NCBI GenBank assembly: GCA_949300365.1
Contig: CASGEC010000002.1
Span: forward strand, 68,961-132,960
Reading direction: 5' to 3'
Source: an uncultured Bacillota bacterium
Lineage (GTDB): Bacteria; Bacillota_I; Bacilli_A; RFN20; CAG-288
Length of the DNA stretch: 64,000 nucleotides
In this document: in pieces, positions 22,130-32,200 of the stretch
How the letters are laid out: the number at the start of each line of letters is the position of its first letter
How positions within the stretch are numbered: position 1 is the first letter of the stretch
Made by a program: the position numbers and the translations under genes
Notes under the pieces: generated by a model
The model's database searches: none
The model's input: only the letters and a program-made list of their open reading frames with translations
Told to the model about the DNA's origin: nothing

Positions 22130-24730
22130 ATGCGTAAAATGACCAGTGATGAAATCCGCGATACGTGGCTGAACTTCTTCAAGGAGAAGGGACACTATAT
22201 CGAGCCCTCCGCCTCCTTGATCCCGAACAACGATCCGACTCTGCTCTGGATCAACGCCGGCGTCGCGGCCCTCAAGAAATATTTCGACGGTTCCCTCACC
22301 CCGAAGCACAGACGCATCACCAATGCCCAGAAGTGCATCCGCACCAACGACATCGACAACGTCGGCCACACTTCCCGCCACCATACCTTCTTCGAGATGA
22401 TGGGCAACTTTTCCATCGGCGACTATTTCCGTCATGAGGTCATTCCCTGGGCCTTCGAGCTTCTGACCTCGGAGAAGTACTTCGGCCTTCCCAAGGAAAA
22501 GCTCTATGTCACCTACTATCCCGACGACATGGATACCTTCCAGACCTGGGTCAAGGCCGGCATGGACGAGGACCATCTGATTCCCTGCAAGAGCAACTTC
22601 TGGGAAATCGGCGAAGGTCCCTGCGGCCCCGACACGGAAATCAACTTCGACCGCGGCGAGAAATATGACCCCAAGCATCTGGGCCTCAAGCTTCTGAGCG
22701 AGGATCTGGACAACGACCGCTATATCGAGCTCTGGAACATCGTCTTCTCCCAGTTCAACGCCGTTCCCGGCATTCCCAGGAAGGACTACAAGCCCCTTCC
22801 GCAGAAGAACATCGATACCGGCGCCGGCCTTGAGCGCTTTGCCTGCATCCTGCAGGGCGGCGAGACCAACTTCGACACGGACCTCTTCCTCCCCTACATC
22901 CACGCCGTCGAGAAGAAGGCCAAGTTCCCCTATGACGAGGAGCACAAGCTCGCCTATCGCGTCGTCAGCGACCATATCCGCTCTCTGACCTTTGCCCTTG
23001 CCGATGGTGCCGTCTTCTCCAACGATGGCCGCGGCTATGTCCTGAAGAGGCTTCTCCGCCGCGCTTCCCGCTATGCCCAGACGCTCGGCCTTGAGACAGG
23101 GGCCCTTGCCGACCTTGTCCCTGTCGTCGACCAGAACATGAAGCACTTCTATCCTTACCTTTTGGATCACGAGGAAAAGACGATGAAGATGATCCGGAAC
23201 GAGGAAAACAAGTTCTCCGCCACTTTGCACAATGGCGAAAAGATCCTCGCTGCTTTCCTTGCCAAGGAGGGCGATACCCTCTCGGCGGACGATGCCTTCA
23301 AACTGATGGATACCTATGGCTTCCCATTCGAACTCACCAAGGAAATCGCCACCGATGCCGGCAAGAAGGTCGACGAGAAGGGTTATGAGGACCTCCTTTC
23401 CAAGTCCAAGGAAAAGGCCCGTCTCTCCCGTGGCAACCGCGAATCCTTCGGAAGCCAGAGCCAAGATCTGATGGCCTTTGTCACGCCCAGCGATTTCACC
23501 TACGAGGACAAGATCCTCTCCTCCAAGGTCACGGGTCTTTTCAAGGATGGCGTGAAGGCCGATAGCCTTGACGAGGAAGGAACGATCGCCCTTGCGGAAA
23601 CGAATTTCTATGCCGAAAGCGGTGGCCAGGTCAGCGACAAGGGCCATCTCAAGGGCAAGGATTTCGAGGCCGAGGTCGTCTCCGTCTTCAAGGCGCCCCA
23701 CGGCCAGCACCTGCTCAATGTCCGCGTCCTTTATGGAACGGTCCATGTCGGCGATGTCCTGGAGGAGGATGTCGACCTTGCAAGAAGGAAGGCGATCGAG
23801 AAGAACCATTCCGCGACCCACCTTCTGCAGAAGGCCCTGCAGGACATCGTCAGTTCCGACATCCACCAGGCCGGCGCCTATTATGACGATTCCCTCCTCC
23901 GCTTTGACTTCGCCTATGAGGGCAAGGTCAGCCCTGATCTTCTCGACCAGGTCGAAAGGCGGGTCAACGACGAGATCTTCCAAAACCTCCCTGTCACGAC
24001 CGAAGTCCTGGACAAGGAAGAGGCCCTCAAGAGACACGCGATGCACCTCTTCAACGAGAAATACGGCGACAAGGTCCGCGTCGTCTCCATGGCTTCCTCG
24101 ATCGAGTTCTGCGGTGGAACGCACGTTGGCAACACCGGCGAGATCAATCTCTTCGTCATCGAGAGCGAGTCGGCTATCGCCAATGGCATCCGCCGCATCA
24201 CGGCCTATACGGGAAGCCGCGCCTATGAATACCTCAAGGAGAAGGAAAGAAACCTCCTGGATACGGCCTCCCTTCTCAAACTGACCTCCGACAAGGGTGT
24301 CCGGCAGAAGCTTGTCTCCCTGATCGAGAGTCTCGACAAGGAGAGGAAGGACAATGCCGCCCTGCGCGAGGAAGTCACCAATAGCCTCCTTTCCGGACTG
24401 CTTGCGAAGATCGCGATCGTGGATGGCAAGAAGGTTCTCTTCGACAAGGTCTCCGGCTTGACCCATGAGCAGCTCGACTCCCTTTCCAGGAAGCTGATCG
24501 ACAAGGAGAAGGACCTTGTTCTCTTCCTTGTCAACGACAACGGCCCGAAGAAGGATCTTGTCGCCGCGAGGGGTAAGCTTCTTTCCCTGAAGGCCGGCGC
24601 CCTGATGAAGGCTATCAGTCCCGTCCTCAACGGCTCTGGTGGCGGAAGGGATGATGTCGCCTTTGGCGGAACAAAGGACATCACCGAGATCGAGAAGGCC
24701 AAGAAGGCGTTTTTGGAACTTGTCAAGTGA
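22130..24730 (+). CDS. alaS: Alanine-tRNA ligase
   Basis: 866 residues, normal length for AlaRS, which charges tRNA-Ala in the cytoplasm. Class II motif region at the N-terminus (FFKEKGHYIEPSASLIPNND, RHHTFFEMMGNFS); tRNA-recognition centre; editing domain with HSATHLLQKAL and CGGTHVGNTGEI zinc/editing motifs (near residues 565 and 665); C-Ala domain with GSGGGRDDVAFGG at the end. Followed by ruvX with a GTGA overlap, a pairing common in Firmicutes (often with an intervening small gene). Confidence 0.98.
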   Translation: MRKMTSDEIRDTWLNFFKEKGHYIEPSASLIPNNDPTLLWINAGVAALKKYFDGSLTPKHRRITNAQKCIRTNDIDNVGHTSRHHTFFEMMGNFSIGDYFRHEVIPWAFELLTSEKYFGLPKEKLYVTYYPDDMDTFQTWVKAGMDEDHLIPCKSNFWEIGEGPCGPDTEINFDRGEKYDPKHLGLKLLSEDLDNDRYIELWNIVFSQFNAVPGIPRKDYKPLPQKNIDTGAGLERFACILQGGETNFDTDLFLPYIHAVEKKAKFPYDEEHKLAYRVVSDHIRSLTFALADGAVFSNDGRGYVLKRLLRRASRYAQTLGLETGALADLVPVVDQNMKHFYPYLLDHEEKTMKMIRNEENKFSATLHNGEKILAAFLAKEGDTLSADDAFKLMDTYGFPFELTKEIATDAGKKVDEKGYEDLLSKSKEKARLSRGNRESFGSQSQDLMAFVTPSDFTYEDKILSSKVTGLFKDGVKADSLDEEGTIALAETNFYAESGGQVSDKGHLKGKDFEAEVVSVFKAPHGQHLLNVRVLYGTVHVGDVLEEDVDLARRKAIEKNHSATHLLQKALQDIVSSDIHQAGAYYDDSLLRFDFAYEGKVSPDLLDQVERRVNDEIFQNLPVTTEVLDKEEALKRHAMHLFNEKYGDKVRVVSMASSIEFCGGTHVGNTGEINLFVIESESAIANGIRRITAYTGSRAYEYLKEKERNLLDTASLLKLTSDKGVRQKLVSLIESLDKERKDNAALREEVTNSLLSGLLAKIAIVDGKKVLFDKVSGLTHEQLDSLSRKLIDKEKDLVLFLVNDNGPKKDLVAARGKLLSLKAGALMKAISPVLNGSGGGRDDVAFGGTKDITEIEKAKKAFLELVK

Positions 24731-25152
24731 AGAACATCCTCGCCCTTGACCTTGGAAGGGGAAGCTTAGGCGTTGCCATTTCGAGAAGCGGCATGCTTGT
24801 GACGCCTCTTTGCAACATCCGCTTTCCGATGGAGGAATACGACTTGGCCATCGACCTTCTCAAAGAGAACATCCAAGGAGAGCGGGTGGAGAATATCGTC
24901 ATCGGCTATCCTTCCTATCCTTCCGGAGATCCCTGTCCCATGAGCCAGGTCGTCCTCGACTTCATCCCCATGCTACAAAAGGCCTTTCCCGGGATAAAGA
25001 TCCACAAGGAAGACGAGCGCTACTCCACATTGGAAGCAAGCGCAAGCCTCCACGATCAGGGGACAAGGACAAAGAAGCAGAGGAAGACGATCGACAGGAC
25101 GGCCGCCTGTGTCATCCTGGAGCGCTTCCTGAGGCGGATCGGACAATACTGA
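24727..25152 (+). CDS. ruvX: RuvX/YqgF Holliday-junction resolvase-like nuclease
   Basis: 141 residues with the RNase H-like core: ALDLGRGSLGVA carries the first Asp, ENIVIGYPSYPSG matches the family's GLP motif (here GYP), EDERYSTLEA holds the Glu, and IDRTAACVILE the last Asp. The family takes part in 16S rRNA 5'-end maturation and is also linked to recombination. The start is GTG, overlapping the alaS stop, and it is followed directly by a terminator. Confidence 0.9.
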   Translation: MKNILALDLGRGSLGVAISRSGMLVTPLCNIRFPMEEYDLAIDLLKENIQGERVENIVIGYPSYPSGDPCPMSQVVLDFIPMLQKAFPGIKIHKEDERYSTLEASASLHDQGTRTKKQRKTIDRTAACVILERFLRRIGQY

Positions 25153-25156
25153 GTCT

Positions 25157-25188
25157 AAAAAAGGGCCGTGACAATCCACGGCCCTTTT
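25157..25188. terminator. Bidirectional terminator between ruvX and ABC exporter
   Basis: AAAAGGGCCGTG and CACGGCCCTTTT form a 12-bp stem around an ACAATC loop. It serves the convergent alaS-ruvX and exporter operons. Confidence 0.88.
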
Positions 25189-25198
25189 GCTTTGGCTC

Positions 25199-26953
25199 TT
25201 ATCGGAACTGGCTGGTGTAGAGGTCGTAGTAGAAGCCATGCTTTACCATCAGGTCGACATGGCGTCCCTTCTCGATAACGTTTCCGTCTTTGAGGACGAA
25301 GATGGTGTCGGCTTCCTGGATGGTGCTTAGGCGATGGGCGATGACGATCGAGGTCTTTCCGGCCATGACCCGGTCGAAGGCGTCGGTGATGAGCTTCTCG
25401 GTACGGGTATCGACGTTGGAGGTGGCCTCGTCGAGGATGACGATCTCCGGCTTGCGTAGGAGCACCCTGGCGATGGTCAGAAGCTGCCTTTCGCCTTCGG
25501 AGAGACCGCTCTTTGCCGAGACGATCGTCTCGTATCCATGGGGAAGGGTCTTGATGAAGCTGTCGGCATGGGCTTCCTCGCAGGCTTTCTTCACCTCTTC
25601 GTCACTGCTTTCGGGATTGGCATAGCGGACGTTCTCCAGAATCGTTCCCTGGAAGATCCATGTGTCCTGAAGGACCATGCCGAAGTTCTTCCGCAGTTCC
25701 TTCTTGGGAATGTCGGTGGAGGGAATGCCGTCAAAGGCGATCGTTCCTTTCGTCGGATCGTAGAAGCGCATCAGCAGGTTGATGAGGGTCGTCTTTCCGG
25801 CACCGGTCGGACCGACGATAGCGACTTTCTCGCCTTTCCTTATCGTCTGGCTGAAGTGCTCGATAAGCTTCTGCTCGGGTTCGTAGCTGAAGGAGACGTC
25901 CTCGAAGGAAATGGTCGATGGCGTCTTCTCGGGAACGGTCTTTCCGTCATCGACATCGTCCTTGCCGTTGAGGAAGTCGACGATGCGGCGGAAGGAGAAG
26001 AGGGCCGTCTCGAACTCGGCGGCGACGGAGGAAATCTCGTTGAAGGGCTTGGTGTACTCGTTGGTGTAGCTTAGAAAGGAGGTCAGGCCGCCAAGGCTCA
26101 TGCCCAGGATCGGATAGGAAGGCGTATAGAGGATCATGACGATGCCGGCGATGCCGATGACGCAATAGATGGTATTGTTGACAAAGCGGGTCGTCGGATT
26201 GGTCCAGCTGGCGGAGAACTGGGCAACCTTTCCTTCCCTTCTTAGGTTCTCGTCTCGGCGGGCAAAATCGGCCAAGGATCTTTCCTGGTACTGAAGGGTC
26301 TGTAGGGTCTCCAGATTGGCGATGCTTTCCAGGGAGAGGGCGTTGAGGTCGCTCATGAGGCTCGACTGGCTCTTGAAGTGGCGATGGGAGAAGGTCGCGA
26401 CGAACTTGCTGACAAAGAGACTCAAGGGCGAAAGGACGATGATGCCCAAGGCCATGATCCAGTTGACCGTGAACATGAGGACGATGGTGATGAGGATCGA
26501 GAGGATACCCTGGACCAATTGCTTGAAGACGGAGAAGAGGCCGTTGGCGATGTTCTCGACATCCTGGATTTCCAATTGGAGAAGGTCGCCGTGCTTTCTT
26601 TCGTCGATGGTCTTGATGGGGACGGAGCAGATCTTGGAGAAGACATCGTCGCGGATATCCTTGACGATCTTCTGTGTCAGGATGCCGATGCTGTATTCGA
26701 AGACAAAGTCGAAGAAGACGCCGAGAACGGAGAGGACGAGGGCGACGACAAGATAGATCGTCAGCAGGTGGAAGTCGATAGCAAGAAGGAAGGTTCCGCT
26801 CTCCGTGATGCTGCCGATGGCGTTGAGGGAGCGTCCGACAAGAAGGGGCAGGGAGAGGTTGGCAAGAAGGAAGACGAAGACGGAGACGAAGGAAAGGAGG
26901 ATGAGCTTTTTCTGGCTTCCGACATAGCGGAAGAGAAATTCCTTGATGGTCAT
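25199..26953 (-). CDS. ABC exporter half-transporter B (catalytic Glu intact)
   Basis: 584 residues: six membrane helices (about 1-320) fused to an ATPase domain with GPTGAGKTTL (Walker A) and VILDEATSNVD (Walker B with Glu). Its signature is LSEGERQ rather than LSGGQRQ. With the partner upstream, whose Walker B Glu is Asp, this gives a heterodimer with one degenerate ATP site, as in TM287/TM288- and BmrCD-type multidrug exporters. The substrate is unknown. A ribosome site AAGGAG overlaps the end of the partner gene. Confidence 0.92.
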   Translation of the reverse strand: MTIKEFLFRYVGSQKKLILLSFVSVFVFLLANLSLPLLVGRSLNAIGSITESGTFLLAIDFHLLTIYLVVALVLSVLGVFFDFVFEYSIGILTQKIVKDIRDDVFSKICSVPIKTIDERKHGDLLQLEIQDVENIANGLFSVFKQLVQGILSILITIVLMFTVNWIMALGIIVLSPLSLFVSKFVATFSHRHFKSQSSLMSDLNALSLESIANLETLQTLQYQERSLADFARRDENLRREGKVAQFSASWTNPTTRFVNNTIYCVIGIAGIVMILYTPSYPILGMSLGGLTSFLSYTNEYTKPFNEISSVAAEFETALFSFRRIVDFLNGKDDVDDGKTVPEKTPSTISFEDVSFSYEPEQKLIEHFSQTIRKGEKVAIVGPTGAGKTTLINLLMRFYDPTKGTIAFDGIPSTDIPKKELRKNFGMVLQDTWIFQGTILENVRYANPESSDEEVKKACEEAHADSFIKTLPHGYETIVSAKSGLSEGERQLLTIARVLLRKPEIVILDEATSNVDTRTEKLITDAFDRVMAGKTSIVIAHRLSTIQEADTIFVLKDGNVIEKGRHVDLMVKHGFYYDLYTSQFR

Positions 26954-26956
26954 TTC

Positions 26957-28783
26957 CTATTCTCCTTTCTGCATCTGGGACTGGTAGGTCTCAAGATAGA
27001 TGGGACAGGATTCAAGAAGCTCGTCATGCCGTCCCTTGCCGATGATCTTGCCGCCTTCAAGGACCAGGATCTCATCCGCATCCTTGATGGTCGAGACACG
27101 CTGCGAAACGAGGATCTTGGTGCACTCGGGAAGGGCGGAGGCGATGTTGTGTCTTACCGTCCGATCGGTGAGAAGGTCCAAGGCCGAGGTGGAATCATCC
27201 AGGATGAGGACTTCCGGCTTGCGGATAAGGCCTCTGGCGATACAAAGGCGCTGCCTCTGGCCACCGGAGAAGTTCTTTCCGCCCTCCTCGACCTCATGAT
27301 CAAAGCCATCCTCATAATGGCTGACGAATTCCTTGGCACAGGCAAGATCGAGAGCTTCCTCAATGTCCTTGTCCGTGCAGTCCTCTTTTGACATCTGGAG
27401 GTTGCTTCTTATGGTTCCCTTGAAGAGGACGCTTTTTTGCGGGACATAGGCGATTTCGGAATGGAGGGCCTTCAAGGAATAGTCCTTGATGTCGATTCCC
27501 TTGTAGCATACCGTTCCCGAACTGCGGTCCAAGAGGCGTTCGATAAGGCGGATGAGCGTCGTCTTTCCCGAGCCCGTTCCGCCGATGATACCGAGTGTCT
27601 GACCTTTCTTGAGCATAAAGGAGATATCCCTTAAGGCCGCGTTTCCGCCCTCCTCATAGGAGAGGGAGACATTATCGAAAGAGAAGATTTCCTCACCCAC
27701 GGGGATGCTCTTCTTCTTGGCATCTTCCTTGTCGACGATGGTCGGCTGGAGGGCGAAAAGCTCATCGCAACGTTTCCAGGAGACGATGGACTTCGTGAAG
27801 ATGGTGACGAGGTTTGTAAGAAGGACAAGGGTCTGGAAGATCTGGCTCAGATAGCTGACCAGGGTGATGATGGTCGAGGGCTGAAGCGGGGAGCCGAGGA
27901 ACATGACGCCATTAGACATATCGAAGCCACCAAGCAGGACGACAAGGATCGTTGCCAAGGAGACGATGGCGAAGGTCAAGGGATTGATGAGGGCATTGAT
28001 CTTGCTGACGTGGATGGCTTCCTTCTGGTATTCGTCCGTCGCATTGGCAAAACGGTTCTTCTCGATCGCTTCGGTGGAAAAGGCGCGGACGACCCTGGCA
28101 CCGTCGAGATTGTCGCTTGCCATCGAGGAAAGATGATCAAGCCTTCCCTGGATGACAAGATACTGACGGGAAGCCTTGCGCATGACCTTGAAGACGATAA
28201 GAAGGATGATCGGGACAATGCCCAGGAAGACAAGGCCGATATGCCAGTCCAGGATGAAGGAAAAGACTAGGGATCCCAGGATGATAAACGGGGCACGGAT
28301 ACCAAGACGGATGAAGAAAAGGACACCCTGCTGAACCTGGAAGGAATCCGAATTGAGGATGGTCTGTGTCTTTCCCTGCCCGAAAGCCTCGATGGTCTTC
28401 TTGTCCAAGCCGAGGATCTTCTTGTAGAGGGCATCCCTTAGGTCCGTTCCCGAACGCGTCGCAGCCAAAGCGGCGATATATTGGCAGACCATCGTCGTTC
28501 CAAGGCCGATGATACCCATAAGCAGGATGATGAATCCGCCGACGAGAGCATAGGATAGCTTCTCGTTTCCGGGAACCCATTGGCCGAAGAGGGCGATGAA
28601 GTTGCCAAGGGCCTTTGAGATGGGATCGATCGTCTTCGGGTCGGAAGAGAAGGAAAGATCGAGGACGGCTTTCATGAAAAGGGGAATCAGGAGATCGAAG
28701 ACCGCCTCGATGATCTTGAAGGACGGTCCGACGATATAGGCCCACATGTTCTTTTTGAGGGCCTGCGATACTTTGTAGATCAT
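26957..28783 (-). CDS. ABC exporter half-transporter A (degenerate Walker B)
   Basis: 608 residues from the ATG at 28,781-28,783 (MIYKVSQALKKNMWAYIVGP); a longer upstream frame is excluded because it crosses the promoter repeats and is not transporter-like. Six membrane helices precede an ATPase domain with GGTGSGKTTL, FSGGQRQRLCIAR and LILDDSTSALD, in which Asp replaces the catalytic Glu. It is the first gene of the exporter operon. There is no Shine-Dalgarno sequence, and a TATGGT/TAAAAT -10 region ends about 7 bases before the ATG, so a leaderless message is likely. Confidence 0.9.
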   Translation of the reverse strand: MIYKVSQALKKNMWAYIVGPSFKIIEAVFDLLIPLFMKAVLDLSFSSDPKTIDPISKALGNFIALFGQWVPGNEKLSYALVGGFIILLMGIIGLGTTMVCQYIAALAATRSGTDLRDALYKKILGLDKKTIEAFGQGKTQTILNSDSFQVQQGVLFFIRLGIRAPFIILGSLVFSFILDWHIGLVFLGIVPIILLIVFKVMRKASRQYLVIQGRLDHLSSMASDNLDGARVVRAFSTEAIEKNRFANATDEYQKEAIHVSKINALINPLTFAIVSLATILVVLLGGFDMSNGVMFLGSPLQPSTIITLVSYLSQIFQTLVLLTNLVTIFTKSIVSWKRCDELFALQPTIVDKEDAKKKSIPVGEEIFSFDNVSLSYEEGGNAALRDISFMLKKGQTLGIIGGTGSGKTTLIRLIERLLDRSSGTVCYKGIDIKDYSLKALHSEIAYVPQKSVLFKGTIRSNLQMSKEDCTDKDIEEALDLACAKEFVSHYEDGFDHEVEEGGKNFSGGQRQRLCIARGLIRKPEVLILDDSTSALDLLTDRTVRHNIASALPECTKILVSQRVSTIKDADEILVLEGGKIIGKGRHDELLESCPIYLETYQSQMQKGE

Positions 28784-28801
28784 GAAAATGATTTTACCAT
28801 A

Positions 28802-28853
28802 ACAAGAGATTGTCTTTAGTAAAGAATACAAGAGATTGTCTTTAGTAAAGAAT
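28802..28853. repeat. Tandem 26-bp operator-like repeat upstream of exporter operon
   Basis: Two identical 26-base units (28,802-28,827 and 28,828-28,853). Each contains ACAA-N4-TTGT and the palindrome CTTTAGTAAAG (28,814-28,824 and 28,840-28,850). The array covers the -35 side of the exporter promoter. It looks like a double binding site for a MarR- or BlaI-like dimer; no such regulator is encoded beside it. Confidence 0.6.
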
Positions 28854-29181
28854 ATTGGATTGCTGGAAAAAGGAAAGCACCGCACGGAAGGAAAGAAGGC
28901 TGCAACCCCTTTCATGATGCTTGGAAGCGAAAGCGGGCTTTTTGGACCTTCCTGTGGACTGGAAAGAATGGTCAAAGGACGGACGAAGGATAGACAAACG
29001 ATAAGAGCGAACGGAAGAAGAGCATACGAATAAGAACAATACCAAAGGAAAAAAGGCGATTTTTTGGAAATCGATCCCTTTTTGACGCTCTCCGTGACGA
29101 TACGCTCATCGACAAAACCGCATCGTTCATCGAAGGGAAAATGACGTTTGTCGAGTAAAGAGAGCACTCATCGGAGAGATG

Positions 29182-29196
29182 TTGTAAGCGATTCCA
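29182..29196 (+). promoter_or_regulatory. cre-like (CcpA/LacI-family) operator upstream of GH3
   Basis: TTGTAAGCGATTCCA fits the cre consensus WTGNAANCGNWNNCW at every position and also the general LacI-family pattern with a central CG. It lies about 97 bases before the GH3 start, where carbon-catabolite control of a beta-glucosidase would be expected. Confidence 0.6.
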
Positions 29197-29292
29197 TAAG
29201 TGATTTAAATGTCTCTAGCGACAAACCGCAAAGGAGGTCCATAGGAAAAAACTGTCGATACGGTATGACAGCGGAAAAGAAAGGAGGCAGAA

Positions 29293-32200
29293 ATGAAAAG
29301 TATCATTCTCTTATCCGCACTTCTCTTTGCCGGCGCAGCCTCAACCAGCTCGCCGAAAGCGATGTACTTCAATGACTTCAACTCAAGAGAAGAATGCCTG
29401 GAAGCGGCCGGCGCTCTCAACCGCGAGATTGCCGAAGAAGGCATTACCCTCTTGAAAAACGATGGCTCGTTACCCTTCAGGGGAAATGAGTACGTCTCCG
29501 TCTTTGGCGTTCGCAGCGATTCTTTGACAGGTGGTTCGGCTTCCGTCCAGGAATCCTTGAAGGCGGCCGGCTTCCATGTCAATCCGACCCTTACCACTTT
29601 CTATGAAGAGGATTCCTCTTCCATCGGTAAGGAAAGAACGGACTTCAATGGCACGGTCAAGGCATCCATGAGCACGTATTCGGATGCGGCCTTCATCGTC
29701 CTCTCCCGCGCCGGTGGTGAAGGAAGCGACCAGTCGACCGTCACCGATGAGTTAGTCGACGAGAAAACCGACACGCATGCCGACCTTAAGGAAGGCACAA
29801 AGGATGGAAAAACTGTCCACTATAAGCATTCCTTGATGCTGACCGACAGCGAGGAAGAACTCGTTGCCTTTGTCAAAAAGAACTTCGGAAAGATCGTCGT
29901 CGTCCTGAACACGTCCAATCCGATGGAAGTCGAGAACCTGCAGAACGATCCCCAGATCAACGCCATCCTCCATGTTTCCCGTCCGGGCGAGACCGGTATC
30001 TATGCCTTGGGCGACATCCTCAACGGAACGGTCAACCCGTCCGGCAGGATCCAGGACAACTGGGATGCCGACCATTCGGCCGATCCGACTTGGCAGAACT
30101 TTGGCAATAACGGACAGGTCAATGCCGGAACGACGATGCTCGATCCCAAGATGCGTACCAAGGACAATCTCGAGGGAACCACCGAAGGAAATATCGAGGA
30201 CTTCGCCTACAATTCCTATTTCGATGGCCTTGTTTCCTATGAGGGCAAGGACCTGGATTACACCCACTACACCATCGACTACGAAGAGGGTATCTATATC
30301 GGCTACAAGTATTATGAGACACGCTATGCCGATATGTATGCGGAAGAACCGACGGCGGCCACGCAGTGGTTTGATAACTCGGTCACCTATCCCTATGGCT
30401 ATGGCCTAAGCTACACGACCTTCTCCATGAACATCGTCGGTGTCTATCAGCAGGAGAACGGAGCCGATGAGGTTGCCGATGGCAAGGAATTTGCCGCTGC
30501 CGACTTCCAGAACGCCCCGGGCCAGAAGGCCAAGATCGACAAGCTCTATGTCAAGGTCAAGGTCAAGAACACCGGCACGGTCGCCGGAAAGCAGCCTGTC
30601 CAGCTCTACGTCCACGCCCCTTATACCCAGAAGCTCGAAAAGGCCGATCACGTCCTTGTCGCCTTTGGAAAGACCGATGTCCTCAATCCGGGCGAAGAGC
30701 AGGAACTGACCCTTTCCTTCAACGTCCAGGATATCGCCAGCTGGGACATGGCCTATGAAGGAGCAGACGGAAAGACGGGTGCCTACACCCTGGAAAAGGG
30801 CGACTATCAGATCCGCGTCCTGGATTCCAGTCACTATGACCGCTCCATCACGCCAAGCGATGACGATGCCATCGACACCTTCGACTTCAATCTTGCCGAA
30901 GATACGCATATGACGGCCGATGACTTCTCCTTGAAGGAAGTCTCCAACAAGTTCACCAATCAGGAGAAGGAATTCGATCCCGAGGCCATCAAGAACGGCG
31001 ACTATCAGTATTCCTTCTTCAAGTCCCTGAGAACCGGCGAGATCATGGCCGACGGAACAAGCTCGATGACCGTCATGTCCCGTTCCGACTTCGAGGGCAC
31101 CTTCCCGACCGCTCCGACAGCCGCGGACAGGACCTTCAACGAATACTGGTACAAGAACATCACCTACTGGATGGGATTCGACCAGGATTCCCCCATCAAG
31201 AACGATCGTGCCGACTACAACTACAAGGACAGCGAGGATGATCCTTGGTATATCACCAACGATGACATCCCTGCTGACTGGACCCAGATCCCGAATGCGG
31301 ATGTGGACAAGAAGGCCGAGATCCAGTTTGCCGACATGGCCGGCATCGACTACACCTCCACCGAGAAGATCGTCGACGAAAGCTCTCCGCTTAACGGCCT
31401 GACAGGAGTCGAAGCCTGGACGAAGTTCATGAACCAGCTCAGCTGGGAGCAGGTCGCTTCCCTTGTCGAATTCGGCGGCTATGGCACAACGGCCCTTGAA
31501 AACGTCGGCAAGGCCGAGGACAAGGAAGCCGATGGCCCCAACAATGTCCAGCAGTCCTATCAGTGGTGCGACGAGCCTCTCATCGCGGCGACGTTCAACA
31601 AGGAACTCGCCAAGAGGGAAGGCCAGATCGTCGGCGATCTCTGTCTCTTCGAGAACCTCACCGGTTGGTATGGCCCGGGCTTCAACTACCATCGCTCTCC
31701 CTTCTCCGGAAGAAACAACGAATACTACTCGCAGGATGCCTATGTCTGCGGCACCATCGGAAGCTATGTCATCCAGGGTGCCCAGTCCAAGGGTGTCGTC
31801 TGCTATGCCAAGCATATCGCCTTCAACGATCAGGAGACCAACAGAGGCGAAGTCTATCAGTGGGTCGATGAGCAGACGATGCGTGAAAACGACCTCAAGT
31901 CCTTCCAGATTGCCTTCCAGGAAGGCGGCTGCAAGTCCGGCATGGTCGGCTATGGCCATATCTCCGGCCTTCCCAACACCAACAACTACAACCTCCTTAC
32001 CGGCATCTACAAGAACGAGTGGGACTGGAAGGGTGTCCTGGATACCGATGGCTACATCGGCTGGATCAACATCACTTCCCCCGACCTCATGAACCGCGCC
32101 GGATGCGAGCTTGAGCTGAGGACACCGCCGTGGTATGAGACCCCCAGCGGTACCTGGGATGCCTCCCTCCGCGATGGCAAAGGCGGCGTCAAGGTCAAGA

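Larger units (their letters stand above)
28784..29292. other. Divergent control region, exporter and GH3 genes
   Basis: No gene. Contains the 26-bp tandem repeat (exporter side), a 14-of-15 match to a cre site (28,921-28,935), a perfect cre-like site (29,182-29,196) and the AAAGGAGG ribosome site of the GH3 gene. The long minus-strand frame crossing it lacks transporter features and is a shadow. Confidence 0.5.

Noticed and set aside
22013..24466. 817-aa minus-strand frame opposite alaS
   Set aside because: It is the antisense of alaS, whose motifs are unmistakable.
26957..29167. Longer form of exporter half A (736 aa)
   Set aside because: The extra 128 residues cross the tandem operator repeats and promoter and do not resemble a transporter; the protein starts naturally at 28,783.
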